Of a stretch of DNA of 22,419 bases, positions 1 to 8,413 are shown piece by piece; positions within the stretch are counted from its first letter, which is position 1, and each line of letters begins with the position of its first letter. The notes under the pieces are model-generated. The model was given only the letters and a program-made list of their open reading frames with translations. It was not told where the DNA came from and did not search any database. Made by a program: the position numbers and the translations under genes. This DNA is from an uncultured Porphyromonadaceae bacterium (GTDB taxonomy: Bacteria; Bacteroidota; Bacteroidia; Bacteroidales; Muribaculaceae): NCBI GenBank assembly GCA_900544305.1, contig UQUV01000045.1, forward strand, positions 1-22,419, in the 5' to 3' direction.

Positions 1-17
1 TTTTCGTTTTGCGAGTG

Positions 18-49
18 CAAAGGTAGGCACTTTTTCAATACACTCCAAA
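18..49 (-). promoter_or_regulatory. Bacteroidota-type promoter firing off the left edge
   Basis: Read on the minus strand, a -33 TTTG (46-49) is followed after 20 bases by TACCTTTG (18-25), an exact match to the Bacteroidota -7 consensus TAnnTTTG. It points leftward, so a divergently transcribed gene probably begins just outside the window. Both elements and their spacing are seen directly. Promoter activity is inferred from the known consensus of this phylum. Confidence 0.6.
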
Positions 50-217
50 TATTTTACAAACTTTCTTTGAAGAATTTTTACATAAACCAAACATATATTT
101 AATAACCAACAGATTACATGCAGAACATTTTTATGCACTTCCAGAACACGCGTAAACATGCCTCATTTTACCACATAATTATATATAGAAAAGCGGAGCT
201 AACTAAAAAAATTGTAT

Positions 218-225
218 TAAATTTG
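218..225 (+). promoter_or_regulatory. -7 box for the receiver/dikinase gene
   Basis: TAAATTTG matches TAnnTTTG and ends 22 bases before the ATG at 248. That spacing is like that of the other promoters in this window. No TTTG is seen at the expected -33 distance. The rest of 26-217 is AT-rich and shows no open reading frame or strong hairpin that I can support. Confidence 0.5.
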
Positions 226-247
226 TCTTTATATTTACATCTAAACA

Positions 248-3217
248 ATGAACGAAGCAAAACTTAGCCAACTATATCTACGCGATACGGCGTTTCAAAA
301 CCTCATGCAGAAGCGAGTATACAATGTACTCCTTATTGCATCGCCCTACGATGCCTTCATGATGGAAGAAGACGGACGCGTGGAAGAACAGCTCTATTTC
401 GAATACACCTCGCTGAATTTGAGTTCTCCACCCCGTGTGGCACAGGTGAGAAGTTTCGAAGAAGCCTACGAGTCACTTGAAGCAAAAGCCTACGACCTTA
501 TCATCGCCATGCCGGGCGTTGACATAGGCGAACCTTTCCGGGAAGCAAAAGTAATCAAGGAAAAATATCCGAATATTCCTGTCGTAGTGCTGACACCTTT
601 CTCCCACGAAGTGTCGCGCCGTCTTGCCAAGGAAGACTTTTCGGGTGTTGACTACGTGTTCAGTTGGCTGGGAAACGTGGAACTGCTGCTTGCTATCATA
701 AAACTGATGGAAGACAAGCTGAACGGTGACAACGACATTCTGGAAGTGGGCGTTCAAACCATTCTTCTCGTTGAAGACTCGGTGCGCTTCTACTCTTCCG
801 TTCTTCCTCACCTCTACAAGTTCCTGCTGAAACAATCACTGATATTCTCAACCGAAGCCCTCAATGAGCACGAACAGATGCTCCGTATGCGTGGACGTCC
901 AAAAGTGATGCTTGCCCGCACCTACGAAGAAGCGGAAGAGCTTTATGAAAAATATAAGGGACAGATTTTAGGAATCATTTCCGACGTGTCGTTTACCCAT
1001 AACGGAGAAAAAGACAAGACTGCCGGCATAAAATTGGCAAAAGAATTAAAGAAACGCAACCCGTATATTCCTATTATACTGGAATCGTCGGAAGTTGAAA
1101 ATGCCTTTTATGCGGAAAAACTCGGCGTATCGTTCATCGACAAGAATTCAAAGAAATTCCCACAGGATCTCCGCAAGACGATTTACGACAATTTCGGTTT
1201 CGGCGACTTTATTATAAAAAATCCGCAAACAGGTGAAGAGGTGATGCGCATCACCGACTTGAAGGACCTTCAAAACAAACTGTTTGACATACCGGCCGAA
1301 TCGCTTCTCTACCACGCACAGCGCAACGACATTTCCCGCTGGCTTTATTCGCGTGCGATGTTCCCTATTGCTGAAATCATCCAGGAACACCGTTTCCGCG
1401 ACATTAATGAAGCTCCTGTTGTCAAACAACTGTTCTTCAATCTTATCGTCAAATACCGTAAGATGAAGAACCGTGGTGTCGTAGCCATTTTCAAAAAGGA
1501 CCGCTTCGACTACTATTCCAACTTTGCCCGTATCGGCCAAGGTTCATTGGGAGGAAAAGGCCGCGGTCTGGCGTTTATCGACTCCATTATAAAAAAATAT
1601 CCAATCTGTGACAATTTCGACGGAGTAACGCTGACCATTCCGCGCACCATTGTTCTCTGTACGGACATCTTCGACGAGTTCATGGACAAGAACAATCTTT
1701 ATCCGTTTGCCCTCACAGAAGAATCCGACGAAGAAATACTGAAGAAATTCCTCGAAGCCGAACTGCCGGCACGACTGGAAGAGGATTTCTATGCACTTTT
1801 CGAAGTAGTGGACAAGCCGCTTGCCATCCGTAGCTCGAGTCTTTTGGAAGACTCCCACTACCAACCTTTTGCCGGAGTCTACTCTACTTATATGATTCCG
1901 CACCTCAACGACAAGGACGAGATGTACAAATTGCTGTGCTCCGCCATCAAAGGCGTATATGCATCCGTATTCTTTGCCGAAAGCAAGGCTTACATGACGG
2001 CGACACGCAATCTTATCGACCAGGAAAAAATGGCGATTATCATACAGGAAGTAGTCGGCAAGCAATACGATACAAGCTACTACCCTTCTTTCTCCGGCGT
2101 AGGACGCTCACTGAACTACTACCCTATCAACGACGAACAGCCGGAAGACGGCGTGGCTGAAATAGCCGTCGGATTGGGCAAATATATCGTGGACGGCGGA
2201 TTGGCTTTGCGCTTTTCTCCCCGCCACCCCGACAATGTGCTCCAGACAAGCACACTCGACCTTGCCCTGCGCGACACCCAAACGCAATTCTACGCTCTCG
2301 ACATGACGGATGTGGACACCAATTTCAGTGTCGACGACGGATTCAATATCCAAAAACTTCGCATTCAGGATGCAGCAAAGAACGGCTCGTTGAAATACAT
2401 GGTTTCCACTTACGACCACCTGGACCAGATTATCCGCGACAACGACTGCGGAAACGGCCGGAAAGTCGTGACATTCGCCAACGTGCTCCAGCATAAAGTG
2501 TTCCCATTGGCAGAAATCGTCGATTTCATGCTCTCGCAGGGTGCTTCTGAAATGCGTCGCCCCGTGGAAATAGAATTTGCCGGCAACATCGACAAAACCA
2601 ACTACTCGAAAGGCGTAGTCTATTGGCTGCAAATTCGCCCGATAGTCGACCGTAAAGAGATGCTCGACGAGAAGATAATGGACACACCCGACGAATCCCT
2701 GATTCTCAAGAGCAATACAGCACTGGGTCACGGCATGATGGACAACGTGAAGGACATTATATATGTAAAACCGGAACATTTCTCGTCGTTCAACAATTCG
2801 CTCATTGCCCGCGAGATTGAAAAAATCAACAGGAAATACAACGAAAGCGGCGAAAATTACATATTGATAGGTCCCGGACGCTGGGGTTCGAGCGACACGG
2901 CACTGGGAATACCTGTCAAATGGCCGCATATTTCGGCGGCAAGACTCATCGTCGAATCGTCGCTGCCCAACTACCGCATTGAGCCAAGCCAGGGAACGCA
3001 CTTTTTCCAGAACCTCACATCGTTCGGTGTCGGATATTTCACTATCGACAAAAGTGCAAAAAGCGGCATCTGCGACACGGATTACCTCAACAGCCAACCG
3101 GCTGTCTATGAATCGGAATTCCTTCGCATCGTGCATTTCGATGAGCCGCTCACCATTGGCATCAACGGCAGAACCGGTTTAGGCATTGTAATCAAACCCA
3201 ATCACTCAAACAACTAA
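248..3217 (+). CDS. Two receiver-like domains fused to a PEP/pyruvate dikinase ATP-binding domain
   Basis: Residues about 23-155 look like a degenerate receiver: the phosphoacceptor Asp position after strand 3 reads AMPG, and no Lys follows. Residues about 170-315 look like an intact receiver, with VEDS (E176, D177), D246, S280 and K299. Residues about 425-800 match the N-terminal, ATP-grasp half of pyruvate phosphate dikinase and PEP synthase. GGKG with K437, R528 in AIRSSS, E776 in EIEF, and Q795/R797 in LQIRP correspond to the family's ATP-binding residues. The swivelling domain with the TSHAA-type catalytic His and the PEP/pyruvate TIM barrel are both absent. Instead, about 190 C-terminal residues hold GPGRWGSSD and SQGTHFFQNL. 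By sequence this is not a complete PEP synthase, although such proteins are often annotated so. It is predicted to be soluble, with no signal peptide. The next gene starts 11 bases downstream, so the two are probably co-transcribed. The domain calls are firm; the substrate and role are unknown to me. Confidence 0.85.
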   Translation: MNEAKLSQLYLRDTAFQNLMQKRVYNVLLIASPYDAFMMEEDGRVEEQLYFEYTSLNLSSPPRVAQVRSFEEAYESLEAKAYDLIIAMPGVDIGEPFREAKVIKEKYPNIPVVVLTPFSHEVSRRLAKEDFSGVDYVFSWLGNVELLLAIIKLMEDKLNGDNDILEVGVQTILLVEDSVRFYSSVLPHLYKFLLKQSLIFSTEALNEHEQMLRMRGRPKVMLARTYEEAEELYEKYKGQILGIISDVSFTHNGEKDKTAGIKLAKELKKRNPYIPIILESSEVENAFYAEKLGVSFIDKNSKKFPQDLRKTIYDNFGFGDFIIKNPQTGEEVMRITDLKDLQNKLFDIPAESLLYHAQRNDISRWLYSRAMFPIAEIIQEHRFRDINEAPVVKQLFFNLIVKYRKMKNRGVVAIFKKDRFDYYSNFARIGQGSLGGKGRGLAFIDSIIKKYPICDNFDGVTLTIPRTIVLCTDIFDEFMDKNNLYPFALTEESDEEILKKFLEAELPARLEEDFYALFEVVDKPLAIRSSSLLEDSHYQPFAGVYSTYMIPHLNDKDEMYKLLCSAIKGVYASVFFAESKAYMTATRNLIDQEKMAIIIQEVVGKQYDTSYYPSFSGVGRSLNYYPINDEQPEDGVAEIAVGLGKYIVDGGLALRFSPRHPDNVLQTSTLDLALRDTQTQFYALDMTDVDTNFSVDDGFNIQKLRIQDAAKNGSLKYMVSTYDHLDQIIRDNDCGNGRKVVTFANVLQHKVFPLAEIVDFMLSQGASEMRRPVEIEFAGNIDKTNYSKGVVYWLQIRPIVDRKEMLDEKIMDTPDESLILKSNTALGHGMMDNVKDIIYVKPEHFSSFNNSLIAREIEKINRKYNESGENYILIGPGRWGSSDTALGIPVKWPHISAARLIVESSLPNYRIEPSQGTHFFQNLTSFGVGYFTIDKSAKSGICDTDYLNSQPAVYESEFLRIVHFDEPLTIGINGRTGLGIVIKPNHSNN

Positions 3218-3228
3218 AACAAAAAGCT

Positions 3229-5667
3229 ATGGCTTTCCTGAAGAATATAAAACAAATGTTCGGATTTGACGACAACAGCATCTACGAAGATGAAAAGAAC
3301 AACGTCAATACTGAATACAAGCCCTATATCAACCCTTTCAAAAACGAAAAGCAGGAAACGGCAAATACAGCCGTGGCCGAAGATAAAAAATCGGAACAGA
3401 CAGAAGCTGATTTCGACAAGGCTATCCACGATGAAATCAAGGATAAAATCATTGACATCATTAATGCAAGCCTGCCCGAATTCATCAAAGGATGCGTAGA
3501 CAGAGATGCCGAACTGAAATATATCAACGAGGAATTCGGCACCACTTTCAGCACCTATACCCAAAACATCCGACAGGCAATCGAGGAAAGGGCAAAGAGC
3601 GAGTGGATTTCAGAAAGGATGAATCTGGAAAAACGGCTTCAGGAATCCGGCAAAAAAGCGGAAGAATCAACCGCCAAAATGGAGGAACTGCGCGCCCGCA
3701 TCACCAGCCTCGACCGCCAAAAAATTGCCCTCAACGAGCGCATCAACCAATACGAAAACAAAGTGGCCACAGCCGAAGCCGAGCGCGAGCAATACCATCT
3801 TGAATGCAAGAGTCTGATGAACAAGTTGAAGGTAGCTTCTGTAAACGAAGAAGAAATCAACAAGCTCAGAGAGGAAAACACCCAAATGCTTCAGGAGTGC
3901 ACCTCGCTGCGCAACGACGTCATCATGCTCCGCAAAGAGGCGTTAAATGCCAAAAACAACCCTGCAACTTCGGCTGAAGATGCAGAAAAAATGGCAGCAC
4001 TGCAACAGCAGCTGGAAACGGCCAACGCCGAAAAAGTTCAGTTGGAACAACGCATTACGGAACTGGAAAACGCAGCCGATAATACGCCACAACCCGAAAT
4101 AGCACAACAATTGCAGGCTGAAATACAAAAGATTTCTGACGAACTATATGCTGCACAAGTGCAACTTATAGAAGCACAGGAAAAGAACCAGCCGCTGGAA
4201 CAGGAGGTTGCTTCTTTAAAAGAAAGCCTTGCCGTTGCAGCCCATAGTTCGCAAGAAACGACAACTGCATTGGCAGCAAAAGATGCCGAAATAACATTAT
4301 TGAAAGAACAAATAAACCAAGCCGGAGAAACTGCCAAACTCAACGATGAATTTGCAGTTGAATTCGACCAAATGAAGACTGATTTGGCCGCTGCACAGCA
4401 AGCCGTAACCGAATCCGCAACAGTTCTCTCAACAAAGGACAACGAAATCGAAGCATTGAAGGCGCAACTCGAAAACGCCAACAAGGCTATTGCCGAAAAG
4501 GATGCAGAAGCGGAAAATATCCAAGAATTGAAAGCACTGCTGCAACAGGCTGACGAGATTAATACAAAATCGTCAACACAACTTTCCGCAAAGGACAGCG
4601 AAATCGAAGCACTGAAAGCGCACCTCGAAAATGCCAACAAGACCATTGCAGAAAAGGAGGCAGAAGCGGAAAATATCCAGGAATTGAAAGCACTGCTGCA
4701 ACAGGCTGACGAGATTAATACAAAATCGTCGACTCAGCTTTCTGCCAAGGACAGCGAAATCGAAGCGCTGAAAGCGCAACTTGAAAACGCCAACAAGGCT
4801 ATTGCCGAAAAGGATGCAGAAGCGGAAAACATTCAAGAATTGAAAGCGTTGCTACAACAGGCTGACGAAATTAACACAAAATCGTCGACTCAGCTTTCCG
4901 CCAAGGACAGCGAAATTGAAGCATTGAAAGCGCAACTCGAAAACGCCAACAAGGCCATTGCAGAAAAGGAAACCGCAGTTGCCGAAATTGAACAGCTCAG
5001 ACTGCAATTCCGTCAGGCAAGCGACAAGGCTTCGCAATCAGCAGCCCAACTCTTTGCCAAAACTAACGAAGTTGATGTTCTGAAAGCTGAACTCAAAAAG
5101 TTGGAAGAGGAAAAGGACAGCACCGAATCCTTGAAAGAAGAAATAGAAGCGTTGAAATCGGAGCGCAATATTCAATGGCAAAAAATAAACGAGTACACAC
5201 AGGCATTGGCAGCTAAGGACAACGAAATCGAATCACTCAGCTCCAGCCTTAACGACACGCGCAATTTTGCCAACCAACTGAAAGGAGTTATCGACAATTC
5301 CAACTCCATTCAGAAAGCGAGCGAAGAAAAGTTCCTGCACGAAATAGAACGCCTTCGCAACCACAACGAACAGCTGCAATCCGAGCTCGACAGCCACAAG
5401 GAAAAACAAGGCGTACAGGTTCTGTTTACGGATTTGGAAGAAGTTGCACCCCGCAAGACCGCCAAAAAGGAACGCTCAAAGAAGAAGGACAATATGTTCT
5501 CGGCCATCGACTATACAACCGATTACTCCGACTGGCTGATGGAGACCATCACGACACCGACCGATGTTCCCATCATTCCTATCAGCAGCAACGAGAAAGA
5601 GGAACGTCCAACCGACGAACCGGCCAAGAAAAAGAAAGAAGGGCCAACACAAATGGAACTTTTCTAA
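3229..5667 (+). CDS. Long coiled-coil protein with 52-residue repeats
   Basis: I do not recognise a named family. Residues 1-60 are polar. Residues about 60-115 are predicted helical and contain FIKGCVDRDAELKYINEEFG. From about 115 to 735 the protein is almost continuous coiled coil rich in Glu, Ala, Lys and Gln. Within it a K-D-x-E-I-x-x-L anchor recurs every 52 residues at K351, 403, 455, 507, 559, 611 and 663, and the central copies are nearly identical in DNA. The tail (about 735-812) is disordered, with Lys-rich stretches, an aromatic/acidic patch near DYSDWL, and a C-terminal QMELF. There is no signal peptide or membrane segment, so it is probably cytoplasmic. It lies 11 bases behind the receiver/dikinase gene and is followed by a hairpin, so the pair likely forms one operon. 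A scaffold or structural role is plausible but not shown. As with any low-complexity coiled coil, similarity to SMC or myosin-like proteins would be misleading. Confidence 0.8.
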   Translation: MAFLKNIKQMFGFDDNSIYEDEKNNVNTEYKPYINPFKNEKQETANTAVAEDKKSEQTEADFDKAIHDEIKDKIIDIINASLPEFIKGCVDRDAELKYINEEFGTTFSTYTQNIRQAIEERAKSEWISERMNLEKRLQESGKKAEESTAKMEELRARITSLDRQKIALNERINQYENKVATAEAEREQYHLECKSLMNKLKVASVNEEEINKLREENTQMLQECTSLRNDVIMLRKEALNAKNNPATSAEDAEKMAALQQQLETANAEKVQLEQRITELENAADNTPQPEIAQQLQAEIQKISDELYAAQVQLIEAQEKNQPLEQEVASLKESLAVAAHSSQETTTALAAKDAEITLLKEQINQAGETAKLNDEFAVEFDQMKTDLAAAQQAVTESATVLSTKDNEIEALKAQLENANKAIAEKDAEAENIQELKALLQQADEINTKSSTQLSAKDSEIEALKAHLENANKTIAEKEAEAENIQELKALLQQADEINTKSSTQLSAKDSEIEALKAQLENANKAIAEKDAEAENIQELKALLQQADEINTKSSTQLSAKDSEIEALKAQLENANKAIAEKETAVAEIEQLRLQFRQASDKASQSAAQLFAKTNEVDVLKAELKKLEEEKDSTESLKEEIEALKSERNIQWQKINEYTQALAAKDNEIESLSSSLNDTRNFANQLKGVIDNSNSIQKASEEKFLHEIERLRNHNEQLQSELDSHKEKQGVQVLFTDLEEVAPRKTAKKERSKKKDNMFSAIDYTTDYSDWLMETITTPTDVPIIPISSNEKEERPTDEPAKKKKEGPTQMELF
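4435..4971 (+). repeat. 156-bp in-frame tandem repeats in the coiled-coil gene
   Basis: Three full copies (4435-4590, 4591-4746, 4747-4902) and a partial fourth (4903-4971) each encode the pattern K-D-x-E-I-E-A-L-K-A followed by a Gln/Ala-rich helix and Q-L-S-A. Copies differ mainly at scattered, often synonymous, bases. This points to recent tandem duplication or gene conversion. Diverged copies in exactly the same 156-base register begin at 4279, 5059 and 5215. Confidence 0.9.
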
Positions 5668-5675
5668 ACATACAC

Positions 5676-5720
5676 GCGAAGGACTGCATTCTCTATACGA
5701 CATTGCAGCCCTTCGCTTTT
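5676..5720 (+). terminator. Hairpin terminator after the coiled-coil gene
   Basis: GCGAAGG-A-CTGCA (5676-5688) pairs with TGCAG-C-CCTTCGC (5704-5716), giving 7 + 5 base pairs around one mismatch with a 15-base loop, and is followed by TTTT. It sits 9 bases after the stop codon. The short T run makes it a moderate intrinsic terminator. Confidence 0.6.
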
Positions 5721-5731
5721 AAACTCCACTG

Positions 5732-6109
5732 ATGAAATATATTTACATTCTCTTCGGTTCCATCTTCGTATTCTTAGGAGTAGTAGGAATTTTTCTGCCG
5801 CTCCTGCCCACTACGCCGTTTCTTCTGCTTGCGGCAGCCCTCTATGTGCGCAGTTCCGAACGCCTCTACAGTTGGCTGCTCCACCAACGGCTGCTCGGCC
5901 CTTATCTCCGTAATTTCATGGAACGCAAAGCCATACCGCTTCATGCCAAAATAATAGCCATCAGTATGATGTGGGCCACCATGCTCTACTGCATTTTCTT
6001 TCTCATTCCGCTGGTTTGGGTAAAAATCCTGATGGCAGCCATAGCCTGCGGCGTTACCATCTATATTCTTTCATTCAAGACACTCCGAAAAAGCGACTAC
6101 GACAAATAA
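5732..6109 (+). CDS. YbaN/DUF454-family inner-membrane protein
   Basis: A 125-residue protein with an N-terminal membrane hairpin of the DUF454 (YbaN) type: FLGVVGIFLPLLPTTPFLLL (residues 15-34), then a short amphipathic loop with an LGP motif, then two further membrane segments around residues 73-115. The LPLLPTTPF signature and the length of about 120 residues are typical of the family, whose molecular function is not established. It starts 11 bases after a terminator hairpin and I see no TAnnTTTG box nearby, so it may depend on read-through from the upstream pair or on an unusual promoter. Its stop codon ends exactly one base before the stop of the convergent outer-membrane gene. Confidence 0.85.
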   Translation: MKYIYILFGSIFVFLGVVGIFLPLLPTTPFLLLAAALYVRSSERLYSWLLHQRLLGPYLRNFMERKAIPLHAKIIAISMMWATMLYCIFFLIPLVWVKILMAAIACGVTIYILSFKTLRKSDYDK

Positions 6110-8413
6110 TCAGAACGGATAACCGATAGCCAGGTTGAATGCCAAACTGTTTCCAAAGCTTTTCATGTTGTAATAGCCCGACTTGCCGGTGTCGTAAGGC
6201 AAGTGAATGCCTACACCCAAATCGCCGCGCACGACAATCATACCCATATCGAAACGAAGGCCAAGTCCCGTTCCCAATGCCAAATCCCTAAAAAAGTTTT
6301 TGCCGTTCAACTGTCCGCCCGGACGTGTCGGGTCATTTTCCAACAACCAGATATTGCCGGCATCGACAAACAGGGCACCTTTCAGCATGCCCAACAACGG
6401 GAAACGGTATTCCATGTTCATTTCAAAACGGAAGTTACCCGTCTGGTCGTAATAGTCCTTGTTTGTCAAATTGGTAGAATGATAGCTGCCCGGTCCGATA
6501 GAACGCACGGCAAACGCACGGATTGAGTTGGCACCACCGATATAGAACTGTTCGTTGTAAGGCACCACCTCCGAGTTGCCGTAAGCATAAGCCGCTCCCG
6601 TATAGACACGGGTAACAAGTTTATGATCACCCATCAGCTTGTGGGTATAGACAACCTGAAGCGTACCTTTGAAAAACTGTGAGAACGGTGTACCGAAAAG
6701 CTGCTTGTTACTGCCGGCTCCGGCAAGCGACCAAATGCCAGAAAACAGGTTGCCGGCTTCCGTCAGCGTTGCCTGCAACGACAGGCGATACTTGTCATTG
6801 CCCGGACCGAATCCTCGGTCGTAGCTGTACGAATAGCCGAATTGCGGAATAAACTGGTCGGCAAAACTCATGGCAATAGCCGGATTGGCCTCCATCGTGG
6901 CATCGAAGTCAGCCGTAGTTTTCAGCAATTTGTTGTATTTAAGTTCAAACAGTTTCACCTGATTGCGCGAATAGCGCGACGACATCCAATCGTAGTTAAG
7001 TCCCGTATTAAACTGCACAATCCGGAAGAAATGCGGACGGTTCATAATATCGCCGCCCAGCGACACCCGCGTCCAGCTCATTTCCCTTTTTATGGCAGGG
7101 ATGAACCACGGAGCCAACAGACGGGGAAACGCCAGTTCGCCGTTCAATCCGACCTCATAGGAATTAAAGTCCGAACGCTTTCCGCTCGACACTTTACCCA
7201 CCTGCCATTCATAAGCGCCCGTCAGTTTCACCGTCAACCGTTCGCCACCGCCAAAAATGTTGCGGTTTGTCACTGAATAGGAAAGTCCCGGGCCCAAATA
7301 ACTGTTAGATTTGGAAGTTACGTTCGCTTCCAACTGTGTTTCCAACTGTGTATCAAAACGGCAAAGAATGTCGATATCCAACGAATCCGACTTAACGGAA
7401 TCGATAGGCGTGACAGTCAGCGAAATGGCACTAAAAATGCCCAGACGTGACAGATAGGACTGCGTAGTGCTCAACTGCCTTACCCGCAAAACCTTTCCCT
7501 TTTCCAGCGTAATGCAGGACGGTATTGTAGTGCTGCGCAGGTTCGACGGCTGCATCTGCACTATCATTCCGTTTTCCGTGTAGGTAGTATCGGGATATCC
7601 CCCACCCTTATTGAGCAAAATGCGCGTATTCACATTTCCCACCTTATATTTCCGTTTGGCAGCATCAGGCATATTGTCGCTGTAACGCATCTGCACAACC
7701 ACGCCACCTTCGACGATAGTCGTGTCCGCCCAATACATCAGATATTCCGGCCGGAAGAAGTAATATCCCCGGTTTCGCAGACGGTCGGTAATCTTGTTTC
7801 TTACATTGGCCAATGAGTCCGTACAGTAGACCGTTCCCGGCTGAAGATAGCTGTCGGTCTTGGCAAAACGGTTGACAAGCTGCGAAAGTTCCGTCGTGTC
7901 ATTCAGATAGCGCACCTCCGACAGCACTTTCGGAACAGCAAGGTTGACCGTATAATTCACCCTTGCCTTTTTAGGATTTTTCTTATCGTACAGCAGTTCG
8001 TAGCTGGCAGCCGACCCGAAAAATCCGTTTTTGTCCAGCATATCGTCAATCATCTTCACACGCAGGTCAGGACGGACATCGGACATCAGCACCGGCTCTT
8101 CCACAAACTTACGGTAAATCCAGCCCTTCACCCCCTTCGAATTCGGCGACCAGTGGTTATAGAGCCACAGCCCGACAGGGAACGGCGTACGGATATAAGG
8201 AGAATACAGCGAATTGTTCGCCGGAACGTCAATCAGCGTACTGATGTTTGACTCCACACCCGAAGGCACTTCCACATCTTTCGGCGCATTGACCTTCAGC
8301 TTTTTCACGCCCGTATAGAGCACTTCTCCCTCAGCCAGTTTTTCAGTAGTGGAGCAAGCCGCCAGTCCGCAGGCGGAACCCAATGCCAATATGTAATATA
8401 TATATTTTCTCAT
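6110..8413 (-). CDS. tamL: TamL: lipoprotein-type TamA/Omp85 outer-membrane protein
   Basis: The 767-residue protein begins with a lipoprotein signal ending in the lipobox LAAC (Cys20), so it is probably lipid-anchored as well as inserted as a barrel. Residues about 30-350 form a periplasmic region with POTRA-like strands. Residues about 360-767 form an Omp85 16-strand-type barrel. The family's conserved L6-loop motif appears as SIRAFAVRSIGPG (630-642), with Ala where most Omp85 proteins have Gly (VRGF/Y). The protein ends in Phe, as expected for BAM substrates. TamL is the Bacteroidota lipoprotein variant of TamA, which works with TamB in envelope assembly. Its ATG overlaps the tamB stop in an ATGA, so translation is coupled. 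Not BamA: the N-terminus is too short for five POTRAs, it is a lipoprotein, and tamB is adjacent. Confidence 0.88.
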   Translation of the reverse strand: MRKYIYYILALGSACGLAACSTTEKLAEGEVLYTGVKKLKVNAPKDVEVPSGVESNISTLIDVPANNSLYSPYIRTPFPVGLWLYNHWSPNSKGVKGWIYRKFVEEPVLMSDVRPDLRVKMIDDMLDKNGFFGSAASYELLYDKKNPKKARVNYTVNLAVPKVLSEVRYLNDTTELSQLVNRFAKTDSYLQPGTVYCTDSLANVRNKITDRLRNRGYYFFRPEYLMYWADTTIVEGGVVVQMRYSDNMPDAAKRKYKVGNVNTRILLNKGGGYPDTTYTENGMIVQMQPSNLRSTTIPSCITLEKGKVLRVRQLSTTQSYLSRLGIFSAISLTVTPIDSVKSDSLDIDILCRFDTQLETQLEANVTSKSNSYLGPGLSYSVTNRNIFGGGERLTVKLTGAYEWQVGKVSSGKRSDFNSYEVGLNGELAFPRLLAPWFIPAIKREMSWTRVSLGGDIMNRPHFFRIVQFNTGLNYDWMSSRYSRNQVKLFELKYNKLLKTTADFDATMEANPAIAMSFADQFIPQFGYSYSYDRGFGPGNDKYRLSLQATLTEAGNLFSGIWSLAGAGSNKQLFGTPFSQFFKGTLQVVYTHKLMGDHKLVTRVYTGAAYAYGNSEVVPYNEQFYIGGANSIRAFAVRSIGPGSYHSTNLTNKDYYDQTGNFRFEMNMEYRFPLLGMLKGALFVDAGNIWLLENDPTRPGGQLNGKNFFRDLALGTGLGLRFDMGMIVVRGDLGVGIHLPYDTGKSGYYNMKSFGNSLAFNLAIGYPF

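Noticed and set aside
2108..3136. 342-residue open frame antisense to the receiver/dikinase gene
   Set aside because: Composition is that of a reverse-strand shadow, rich in Val, Phe, His and Cys, with no domain and no promoter. The plus strand encodes conserved dikinase motifs here.
248..3217. Complete phosphoenolpyruvate synthase (ppsA)
   Set aside because: The swivelling His domain and PEP-binding barrel are absent, and receiver domains occupy the N-terminus. Only the ATP-binding half matches.
4435..4971. Regular repeats considered as a CRISPR array or minisatellite
   Set aside because: The 156-base units are in frame, contiguous without spacers, and encode a coiled coil, so they are protein repeats.
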